From Candidatus Woesearchaeota archaeon (GTDB lineage: Archaea; Nanobdellota; Nanobdellia; Woesearchaeales; UBA11716), in NCBI GenBank assembly GCA_013329175.1, contig DUKR01000134.1:1-8742 (forward strand): 8,742 bases of DNA. The letters are read 5' to 3'. Each line of letters begins with the position of its first letter. Within the stretch, counting starts at the first letter, position 1. Of this stretch, positions 1-5,962 are shown piece after piece. The translations under genes were made by a program, and so were the position numbers. The notes under the pieces were generated by a model that was not told the origin of the DNA, ran no database searches, and worked only from the letters and a program-made list of their open reading frames with translations.

Positions 1-47
1 ACTTTATATACCATGAAAAAGAGTCCTTTTGTTCCAATTTCTTTCAT
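1..47 (-). CDS. 5' end of an unidentified gene, cut by the window edge
   Basis: Only the first 15 codons are present (MKEIGTKGLFFMVYK), so no function can be given. The start is well supported: ATG at 47-45 overlaps the TGA stop of the preceding small gene (46-44) as ATGA, and a GAGGT ribosome-binding sequence lies on the minus strand at 58-54, six bases upstream. It is therefore the next member of the minus-strand operon that begins with the large surface hydrolase. The LFFMV stretch could be the start of a membrane segment, but that is a guess. Confidence 0.55.
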   Translation of the reverse strand, partial: MKEIGTKGLFFMVYK

Positions 48-169
48 TCTAATACCTCGCTAATAGCTTGTGTAACTTTATTTTGTGTTGTAATTGCAGC
101 ATGATTAAACTCTCTAATCGAACCGCTATACTCAAACCCATCCTTATCATCTGAACTAAATTGATTCAT
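44..169 (-). CDS. Small hypothetical protein, 41 aa, translationally coupled
   Basis: A short open frame of 41 codons (starts MNQFSSDDKDGFEY, ends TQAISEVLE). I do not recognise it. It is hydrophilic, with no membrane segment or signal peptide, and an acidic N-terminal third. Residues 18-41 could form one amphipathic helix. Its ATG (169-167) overlaps the TGA of the SHOCT frame (168-166) as ATGA, and its own TGA overlaps the next ATG as another ATGA. No good ribosome-binding sequence lies close upstream, so translation probably depends on coupling to the upstream frame. Chained overlaps on both sides are the main argument that it is real. It could be a small soluble partner of the neighbouring membrane proteins (inference). 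Confidence 0.6.
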   Translation of the reverse strand: MNQFSSDDKDGFEYSGSIREFNHAAITTQNKVTQAISEVLE

Positions 170-402
170 TTAAACAAGTTCTCTGCCCCACCTATAACCT
201 TCTTTTTTCCGAAGTATTCTTCTCTATTTAACTCTCCTCTCGCGAATTTATTTGTTAGAATTTCTAAAGGAGTTTCTTTAATTGTATTCTCTAGTTTTTG
301 TATTTTTCTTAAAATATCTAGTTGTACTCTTAACGAAGCCGCTCTGCTTTTCCGAGAACGGAAAACTATGGCAGCAGCTATAAGTAAAATAATACCTGAC
401 AA
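166..402 (-). CDS. SHOCT-domain membrane protein; probable 3' half of a frameshifted gene
   Basis: Translated from a TTG at 402 this is 78 residues. A hydrophobic segment (about 1-14) is followed by a basic stop-transfer stretch (RSRKSR) and a helical linker, then a SHOCT-like short C-terminal domain at about 46-71, seen as LTNKFARGELNREEYFGKKK. SHOCT domains usually sit at the C-terminus of small membrane proteins and are thought to mediate oligomerisation. The start is poor: TTG, no ribosome-binding sequence, only half a membrane helix, and 25 bases inside the preceding gene. The frame stays open further upstream, and a -1 shift at the T7 run (minus strand, plus positions 401-407) would fuse it smoothly to the zinc-ribbon protein at 378-680. 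I think it is the second half of that protein, split by mutation, sequencing error or slippage. Confidence 0.6.
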   Translation of the reverse strand: MSGIILLIAAAIVFRSRKSRAASLRVQLDILRKIQKLENTIKETPLEILTNKFARGELNREEYFGKKKVIGGAENLFK

Positions 403-680
403 AAAAAGAACAAACCAATGACCCCTAAGATAACTAAAACTACAACTACTCCACTACCACTTTCCAACTTTTCAATCTCCTCTTCAATTTGTTTTTCATT
501 CGGAGATAAGGAATCCCTTCTTTTTTCTTCCGTCTCAGATGTTATTTGCCTGGCACAAACATAACAATAGCCTTTCATGCCAGAAGATTCTTCGACACCA
601 GAACCCCAAAAATCATGAACCATCCTGCGCCCACACTGTTTACATAATCCACTATCCTTCCTTCGCCATAAAACTTTCAT
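378..680 (-). CDS. Zinc-ribbon membrane protein (N-terminal part of a zinc ribbon-TM-SHOCT protein?)
   Basis: As read, 100 residues. Two CxxC knuckles (C13/C16 and C39/C42, with KQCGR and CYVCAR) form a probable cytoplasmic zinc ribbon. A charged, glutamate-rich coiled stretch follows (about 48-74), then a C-terminal membrane helix (about 77-97). ATG at 680 has a good ribosome-binding sequence, GGAGG at 695-691, ten bases away. The gene starts 36 bases after the five-helix protein in the same operon. The frame stops at 378 just after a T7 run; a -1 shift there continues into the SHOCT frame and would give a protein of about 170 residues with zinc ribbon, coil, membrane hairpin and SHOCT tail, a common layout for small prokaryotic membrane proteins. 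Function is unknown; the zinc ribbon is inferred from cysteine spacing only. Confidence 0.72.
   Translation of the reverse strand: MKVLWRRKDSGLCKQCGRRMVHDFWGSGVEESSGMKGYCYVCARQITSETEEKRRDSLSPNEKQIEEEIEKLESGSGVVVVLVILGVIGLFFFCQVLFYL
401..407 (-). other. T7 homopolymer, candidate -1 frameshift site
   Basis: Seven consecutive A on the plus strand (T7 on the coding minus strand) lie within the 25-base overlap of the zinc-ribbon and SHOCT frames. Codons in the first frame are TTC TTT TTT TGT. Adding one T, or slipping back one base, gives TTC TTT TTT TTG TCA and enters the SHOCT frame. Transcriptional slippage, ribosomal -1 shifting, a real deletion or a homopolymer sequencing error would all fit. 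Confidence 0.45.
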
Positions 681-716
681 CTAAGCCCTTCCTCCAACTC
701 TTCATGCTTGCCTATC

Positions 717-1250
717 TTACCAACCTAAGAGAGTGGCAAAATAAATGCCATACCCAACGTAATTGGTTGCTGCCACAATAAATATCCAAATTAAGCTATA
801 CCTCATAAGTTTTGATTTTTCCTCTTTTAACGCCTTGCTTCTCAGGATGACTATGCCTGACACTACAGCAATAACAATGTAGGCATATATGACCACACTG
901 TTATTTAGATTCCTGATTGAATCTAAACTTGCAAATGGAGTCCCAAGCCTAACCTTAACTTGAAGCAGCGTATAAACCTGCAAAACTAATGCAATCAGAA
1001 GACCAATAAACCCAGATATTATGAGAGATACATTGAGCGGATTGCTGGATGCCTCTTTCTTTTTTGACTTTGTTTTCATTACTACCTTATCCAACAGAAA
1101 ATAGAGAATCAAACTTGAGATTATGAAGTGTATTAATAGATATATCCACGAATTTTGGGACCCTGGATTTGTAAAAGCTGGGAATACCGAAAAATAAGCA
1201 ACCATGTAACCAAATATTGCAGCGATAAGAAAGTTATATGCTTTTTTCAT
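717..1250 (-). CDS. Five-helix integral membrane protein, hypothetical
   Basis: A 177-residue protein that I do not recognise. Five hydrophobic segments are visible at about residues 5-25, 35-55, 73-96, 118-137 and 152-173. The lysine-rich loops (58-67, KTKSKKK, and 138-150) fall between helices 2/3 and 4/5, so the positive-inside rule puts the N-terminus in the cytoplasm and the C-terminus outside. ATG at 1250 overlaps the TGA of the large surface hydrolase (1249-1247) as ATGA and also has GGAGGT at 1262-1257, six bases upstream, so translation is probably coupled. There are no obvious catalytic motifs and few charged residues within the helices. Given its place directly behind a secreted protein that has no C-terminal anchor, it may hold, process or help export that protein (inference only). 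Confidence 0.75.
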   Translation of the reverse strand: MKKAYNFLIAAIFGYMVAYFSVFPAFTNPGSQNSWIYLLIHFIISSLILYFLLDKVVMKTKSKKKEASSNPLNVSLIISGFIGLLIALVLQVYTLLQVKVRLGTPFASLDSIRNLNNSVVIYAYIVIAVVSGIVILRSKALKEEKSKLMRYSLIWIFIVAATNYVGYGIYFATLLGW

Positions 1251-4200
1251 TGTAGAACCTCCCTGATATCTCTTTCAACATCATCGGCTGACACAATTCT
1301 GGCGTGGTGATAACTCATTTGGCCTGAATAATTAAACCCTTGTTTACTACTGAGGTATATTCTATCTGTTCCATTTAATATCCTCCCCTGATCCTCAACC
1401 CCAAGTATTACATCATTAGGCTTGGCATTGAACAAGTACAATTTGTTTACCTCCACATTACTTAAATCTAACGTGCTGGAAGTGTCCTCTCCAAGCCTGC
1501 TATAGAAATCCATCAGGCTCAAGGATATCTTCGGCTCACTAAAGGCATTCATCAGGGTAACAAGAGAAATCAGAAATGACTGGTCGTGGCTGACAAGCCT
1601 GTTTCCAAAGTTAAATAGCCTTACGTGGCTCATCCCTGAGCTGTTCAAGGTTGCAATGGCATAATCCCCATTGAGCAATGCCGATTCCATGCTTTCACAA
1701 ATAGCTGGGCGCACCTCAGGTATGTTTTCAGAACAGATATCTACCCTCAATGACTTGGTCAGTGGCGTTTCATCATTTAGGGTGGTAGGCACCGCCACCC
1801 CCACAAACCTATCTACAGGATGCTCAGGCAAAGAGCAGGGAACAGTATGCTCTCCAAAATCATCAAGGCACAAGCCAGCGCCAGCTTTTCCAGAGGAGGA
1901 ATACTCATTGAGTGAGGATAAAGCAGCCCTCCCCCCATTGCTATGCCCGACATAATCAATCTGGTCACTCCCCGAATACCGTAGTATGCCGGCAATCGAA
2001 GCAGGCCAGTAATAGTCAACCAAATCATCATAGGAATAATTCGGGCAGTCGTCGCATTCAGTGCCAGGGCCGCCAGTCATCTCCATGAGCCAGACCTCAC
2101 GGCCCGAATCAGCAAGCTGCTTGGCAAGACCATCATCCTCATACCAGGACAAAATGTAGGAAAAAATGCCGCCAGAGAACACCACGGGCTTTGCATCATC
2201 GCCGTTGGTGAAGTCAAGGAACATCTCAGAATGCAGAGGCTTCAACTGGCGCAATCGCAGCGTCACGCTCTCAGAGTTGGTGGTCGCAACCGTAAAGCTT
2301 GTGTCATCATGCATCCCATGCAGCGAATTGTTGACAATCTGCCTGAACTCGTGAGAATTATCCAGATAATGCTCATCGTTTGCAGGAGTGTGCATGTAGT
2401 CATAGACCGCAATGGCCTCAATGTTCTCGTCGCCGATGAGATAGGCATTATCAATGGAGATGAAGTCATGCTCCCGCAACACCATTTCCTTTGCTGCTGC
2501 AATGATGCCCTCAACCCTGTTGCCATAGAGATAGATATTGCGCTTGCCAAAGCGCTTAAAGCTTCCCACAAGCCCCGCATAGGGAGCAGTGGCCCTCCTC
2601 CCTCCAGCCACAAGGGAGGTGCCCTCATAGCCCCATCCCTCATAGCGGAGGCTGAGCTGGTTCGCCGCGTCATCTCTCCCTACCGTTATGATGATGTCAG
2701 CAGCAAGTATGCTCTCTGTAGGGTAGGCAGTCAGAAGCCGAGCCTTAAGATACTCCTCTATCTCCTCCCGTGCAACTCTTGGCCCAAGGCTGCTCTCAAC
2801 GTAGAAATAAGGAAAGTCGCTGAACTCTTTCTCTGCATCGTTGTTGCCTGTGTCAGGCTCGCCATCAGTAGGCTCAACTATGACCTTCACCACGTCGCCA
2901 TCCTTCAGCGCAAAGATTGCTGTCGCATTAGCCTCGCCAATGAAGGGAGGAATGGCAACTGCATGAGTATCAATAAGCTCTGTGCCGCCCCTAAGATGAT
3001 AAAAAGTGACAGCAGCTTCGTCACCGATTAATCCTGCCCTGTGAATGAGCGCCCTCACCTCAATGTCCCTGCCTTCAGTCTTAGCAAAGAAAAGGCCATT
3101 GCCTGAGACAAAAGTGTCGGTAGCGTTGACGATAAAGGGGTCGAAATCCACTCTTCCCAGGGTAGAGAGATTAGCGAAGTCATAGATAGTCCCTCTGATT
3201 ACATCGGGGTGGATAGTCCCCCAATAGTTTTTCTCAGCATTAAAGTCATGCGCAGTCTTGAGGTAGATACTGTAGTTGTTATCGTAGAGGCTCGAGTGGG
3301 TGATGGCATTCCCTCCTGCGCGGTCCCCATGGATGATAATGCCGTAGGTATTGTTGAAAAGGGTGAGTTCAGAAAGGAGAGTATCATTGATGGAATAGGT
3401 CAGTGAACTTGGCTTGTTGGTTAAAAAAGTTATTCCGCTTGCAAAGCCTGAAACCGCACAGTTGCGAACCAGTATGTCCGGAAGGGTGTGCCATTCAGGA
3501 AACAGCTGAATGCCATTGCCCTTGCCTGAGCCAAAGAGATGGGCTCCATGGCAATCCAGTGTCCTTGGCGAGGAGCCAGAGCCCACTACCATGCGTATGC
3601 CGCTTGGAACCGCATAGCTTCCTGGAGCAAATACTGCGTTTGTATTGACAATAAGGCCATCATAAGGATACAGCCCTTCACAGGTAGGGCCTGTTGCACC
3701 ATTAAGATAGGTATTGCCTGTGCCGTTGACGCAGTAGGTGTTATTGTTGGTATAGCCATAGAATATTCCGCCGCCGTAAAAGGTATTGGAGAATACGGTA
3801 TTGAGGCTCTGGTCTCTCCCAGAGAGTTCAACTCCTTTAGTGGTGTTGGAGAAGGTGTTATTGACTACTGTTGCCAAACGGACAGTTCTTGAACCAACTA
3901 TGGAGAGCCTGATGCCAGCTGAATAATTGAGGAGATTACAGTTCCTGATAGTGAATCCATACCTCTCAGCCCTCTCTGGAGAGGTGATGGTTATGCCATT
4001 TTTCGTGCCATTGCCTATCAGCGTTGCTCCGTTGCAGTCCAGCTTTTTTTTAAACACTCCATGGCCCTCCTGCACTACTATGCCTGAGGGAAGCGAATAA
4101 TTTCCAGGCGCAAATTTCGCATCGAGATTCACAATAAGGTTATTGTAGGGATACAAGCCATTGCAGGTAGGGCCTGTTGCGCCATCAAGATAGGTGTTGC

Positions 4201-4840
4201 CTACGCCGCCAGTGCAGTAGTAGTTGTCGTTGGCATACACGTAATAGATGCCGCTGCCTGAAAAGACATTACCTGCGATGGTATTGTTTATTTGATCTAT
4301 GCTCTGATGGTATATCCCCTGGGTATTGTTGGAGAAGTAATTGTTTGTAATGAGATTGTTTGCCACCTTGCCGCTAAGGTATATGCCGCGGGTATTGCCA
4401 GACAGGAAGTTGTCTGTGATGATGGCATCCCTGACAGGCTTCATCCCATTGGGAGTGCTGAAAAGAATGCCAGTGGTATAATTCATGATATTGCAATTCT
4501 TCACCATCAGCCCAAAGGTAGTGAACCATTCTGATGGCCTGATTTTTATTCCTATGCCGCTCTCTACGCCAACCAAGGTTGCCCCATTGCAGTCAAGAAC
4601 GTGCCCTGGTGAAGAGGTTCCTGCATTGAAGGTGATGCCATGAGGCAGATGATATATCCCGGCTGCAAGCGTCAAATCGCCATTGATAGTGCAGCCATCG
4701 CTGGGAATAGTACCGCACTCCACAGCCACTGCTGCAGCTGAGAGCGCCAGCAGGAAAATAACCGACGCTATCACCCCGAATGCTTTCACGGTGGAGGTCC
4801 GTCGTGCTTCCCTGTTTTTATTTCTTCTCATGAAAAGCAC
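1247..4840 (-). CDS. Secreted multidomain surface protein: beta-helix repeats, CARDB-like, S-layer-like region, alpha/beta-hydrolase
   Basis: A protein of 1197 residues. A basic N-terminus and hydrophobic core (20-39) ending AVA form a Sec signal peptide. Three right-handed beta-helix (NosD/parallel-helix) modules follow, each marked by LDCxGA (cysteines 84, 269, 430) and RNC/KNC rungs. They close with the typical NYWG (538-541) and DFDPF ending. Residues 590-673 look CARDB-like (paired strands, then GNND). Residues 680-870 recall the archaeal S-layer pattern (IITVG, then YGNRVEGIIAAAKEM). Residues 884-1197 are an alpha/beta-hydrolase of lipase/esterase type: GHSNGG with Ser967, a probable acid Asp1143 after a strand (LYLFNAKPND), and His1178/1179 (YHHARI). 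Many N-X-S/T sequons suggest glycosylation outside the cell. No C-terminal membrane anchor is visible. The GTG at 4840 is preferred because GGTGA sits four bases upstream (4849-4845); ATG at 4831 is an alternative. Substrate unknown; first gene of its operon. Confidence 0.85.
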   Translation of the reverse strand: MLFMRRNKNREARRTSTVKAFGVIASVIFLLALSAAAVAVECGTIPSDGCTINGDLTLAAGIYHLPHGITFNAGTSSPGHVLDCNGATLVGVESGIGIKIRPSEWFTTFGLMVKNCNIMNYTTGILFSTPNGMKPVRDAIITDNFLSGNTRGIYLSGKVANNLITNNYFSNNTQGIYHQSIDQINNTIAGNVFSGSGIYYVYANDNYYCTGGVGNTYLDGATGPTCNGLYPYNNLIVNLDAKFAPGNYSLPSGIVVQEGHGVFKKKLDCNGATLIGNGTKNGITITSPERAERYGFTIRNCNLLNYSAGIRLSIVGSRTVRLATVVNNTFSNTTKGVELSGRDQSLNTVFSNTFYGGGIFYGYTNNNTYCVNGTGNTYLNGATGPTCEGLYPYDGLIVNTNAVFAPGSYAVPSGIRMVVGSGSSPRTLDCHGAHLFGSGKGNGIQLFPEWHTLPDILVRNCAVSGFASGITFLTNKPSSLTYSINDTLLSELTLFNNTYGIIIHGDRAGGNAITHSSLYDNNYSIYLKTAHDFNAEKNYWGTIHPDVIRGTIYDFANLSTLGRVDFDPFIVNATDTFVSGNGLFFAKTEGRDIEVRALIHRAGLIGDEAAVTFYHLRGGTELIDTHAVAIPPFIGEANATAIFALKDGDVVKVIVEPTDGEPDTGNNDAEKEFSDFPYFYVESSLGPRVAREEIEEYLKARLLTAYPTESILAADIIITVGRDDAANQLSLRYEGWGYEGTSLVAGGRRATAPYAGLVGSFKRFGKRNIYLYGNRVEGIIAAAKEMVLREHDFISIDNAYLIGDENIEAIAVYDYMHTPANDEHYLDNSHEFRQIVNNSLHGMHDDTSFTVATTNSESVTLRLRQLKPLHSEMFLDFTNGDDAKPVVFSGGIFSYILSWYEDDGLAKQLADSGREVWLMEMTGGPGTECDDCPNYSYDDLVDYYWPASIAGILRYSGSDQIDYVGHSNGGRAALSSLNEYSSSGKAGAGLCLDDFGEHTVPCSLPEHPVDRFVGVAVPTTLNDETPLTKSLRVDICSENIPEVRPAICESMESALLNGDYAIATLNSSGMSHVRLFNFGNRLVSHDQSFLISLVTLMNAFSEPKISLSLMDFYSRLGEDTSSTLDLSNVEVNKLYLFNAKPNDVILGVEDQGRILNGTDRIYLSSKQGFNYSGQMSYHHARIVSADDVERDIREVLQ
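3666..3757 (-). repeat. Beta-helix module repeat, copy between modules 2 and 3
   Basis: This stretch encodes the linker NTYLNGATGPTCEGLYPY, with flanking asparagine-rich sequence. It matches the stretch at 4149-4240 closely at DNA level, including a 17-base identical core (3681-3697 and 4164-4180). The offset is 483 bases, exactly 161 codons, so this is an in-frame internal duplication within the surface protein gene. Confidence 0.75.
4149..4240 (-). repeat. Beta-helix module repeat, copy between modules 1 and 2
   Basis: Partner of the repeat at 3666-3757, encoding NTYLDGATGPTCNGLYPY. Both copies are preceded by a paired cysteine (NYYC here, NTYC in the other copy), which could form a disulfide with the cysteine of GPTC. 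The clear nucleotide similarity indicates a fairly recent duplication or ongoing gene conversion between modules. Confidence 0.75.
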
Positions 4841-4844
4841 TGCT

Positions 4845-4849
4845 TCACC
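4845..4849 (-). promoter_or_regulatory. Ribosome-binding site deciding the start of the surface hydrolase
   Basis: GGTGA on the minus strand matches the archaeal 16S 3' end (complement of TCACC) and lies four bases before the GTG at 4840 but 13 bases before the ATG at 4831. It therefore favours the GTG start. Confidence 0.5.
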
Positions 4850-4875
4850 ATCCTAAATCCTATTGAAGGGAAAAA

Positions 4876-4884
4876 GGCTATAGC
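4876..4884 (-). promoter_or_regulatory. Possible TATA-like element for the minus-strand operon
   Basis: The minus strand reads GCTATAGCC here. A transcript starting about 26 bases downstream (near 4855) would have a short leader containing the GGTGA ribosome-binding site. The match to an archaeal TATA box is only fair, and the overlapping ATAGCTAT palindrome could instead be an operator. Confidence 0.25.
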
Positions 4885-5017
4885 TATTGATCTATCTTAT
4901 GAGTTTGGGGGAATGCCCCTTTTCCACGAGCCTATCCACTGTTATCACTCAAAGCCTGCCGCTCAGGGCTATCCTGATTGCTTTTCAGGCTGGTGAAGGG
5001 TTACACCCAATCCAAAA

Positions 5018-5027
5018 CTTTATAAAA
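5018..5027 (+). promoter_or_regulatory. TATA box of the secFD operon
   Basis: CTTTATAAAA preceded by an A-rich, BRE-like CCAAAA (5012-5017). The TATA centre near 5022 predicts transcription starting at about 5048-5050, which leaves essentially no leader before the ATG at 5051 and would exclude the GTG at 5042 from the mRNA. Confidence 0.6.
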
Positions 5028-5050
5028 AAAGCGCAGTATCCGTGAAGGGC

Positions 5051-5962
5051 ATGCTGACATTGCTTAAGCCATTCCTGAACATATATGATAAGCACTACAA
5101 AAGGCTTCTGCTCATACCCTTTGCCCTGCTGGTTGCAGCGTTCATCCTGCTTGGCATTCAGTATGCCACTACAGGGTCGCTCATCAATAAGGATGTCTCG
5201 CTTTCAGGCGGCGTCACCATAACAGCGCTGTCCTCCGAGGAGGTGGACCTCGCTTCCCTTGAGAATGGGCTTTCTTCAGCATTCGCCCAGACGCAGTTCA
5301 CTGCAAGATCCCTTCGCAGAGCAGGCGATCAGATTGGATTTGTTGTCACCTCGACAATAGATGCCACCTCAAGCGAGACCGTTGATGCAATCATCGGGAA
5401 GATGTCTGACATCACAGGCATAGCGCTCAGCGAGGATGATTATGCCGTCGAGTTCATCGGGCCATCATTAGGCGAGAGTTTCTTTAAGGAGACAGCCCTT
5501 GCGCTCTTCATAGCGTTTGCCTTCATGGGCATCGTGGTGTTCCTGTATTTCAGGGTGTTTGTGCCAAGCATTGCGGTCATTTTGGCAGCGTTTTCTGACA
5601 TGGTGGTTACCCTTGCCATCACCAACCTCCTAGGTATCCAGATAGGGACAGCGGGGATTGCGGCGTTCCTCATGCTTATCGGCTATTCGGTTGACACCGA
5701 CATCCTGCTCTCAACCCGCGTCCTGAAGCGAAAAGAGGGAACCGTCCTTGAGCGCATACTTGGCGCGTGCAGGACAGGCCTTATCATGACCATCACCTCC
5801 ATCGCTGCGGTAAGCATAGCCCTCATCTTTGCCGAGTCGCTGGTCGTCAAGCAGATTATGAGCATCCTGCTCATTGGCCTTACTGTTGACATCATCTATA
5901 CCTGGATTCAGAACGCAGGCATCATCAGGTGGTATGTTGAGAAGAAGGAGGGCAACCGATGA
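5051..5962 (+). CDS. secF: Protein-export membrane protein SecF (archaeal type)
   Basis: With SecD this forms the RND-like membrane complex that uses the ion gradient to help release and fold proteins leaving the Sec channel; archaea lack SecA. Numbering from GTG 5042, a first membrane helix (about 21-41) is followed by the conserved DVSLSGG (51-57), a small extracytoplasmic P4-like domain (58-140), the GPSLGESF motif (140-147), and helices at about 150-170, 174-193, 199-220, 246-265 and 269-290. AAFSDMVVT and GYSVDTDI are the archaeal SecF signatures in helices 4 and 5 that face SecD. Length (303-306) is usual. I chose ATG 5051 over GTG 5042 because of the TATA-box position. It overlaps secD by four bases (ATGA). 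The order secF-secD is opposite to the bacterial secD-secF. Confidence 0.95.
   Translation: MLTLLKPFLNIYDKHYKRLLLIPFALLVAAFILLGIQYATTGSLINKDVSLSGGVTITALSSEEVDLASLENGLSSAFAQTQFTARSLRRAGDQIGFVVTSTIDATSSETVDAIIGKMSDITGIALSEDDYAVEFIGPSLGESFFKETALALFIAFAFMGIVVFLYFRVFVPSIAVILAAFSDMVVTLAITNLLGIQIGTAGIAAFLMLIGYSVDTDILLSTRVLKRKEGTVLERILGACRTGLIMTITSIAAVSIALIFAESLVVKQIMSILLIGLTVDIIYTWIQNAGIIRWYVEKKEGNR

Larger units (their letters stand above)
4841..5050. promoter_or_regulatory. Divergent intergenic region between the surface-hydrolase operon and secFD
   Basis: About 200 bases without a gene, separating two operons transcribed away from each other. It holds the secF TATA box on the right and a weaker TATA-like element for the minus operon on the left. 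Between them are short inverted repeats that could be regulator sites: GGGG-AATG-CCCC near 4907-4920, and AGCCTG at 4953-4958, which can pair with CAGGCT at 4986-4991 or, with one bulge, with CAGGGCT at 4964-4970. No small gene was recognised here. Confidence 0.5.

Noticed and set aside
161..421. An 86-codon plus-strand frame
   Set aside because: It is antisense to the SHOCT frame, which has a recognisable domain and fits the operon; the plus frame has no start signals.
2231..3031. A 266-codon plus-strand open frame
   Set aside because: It lies wholly inside the surface hydrolase gene on the opposite strand, has no recognisable motifs and no promoter or ribosome-binding site. It is a shadow of the GC-richer coding sequence.
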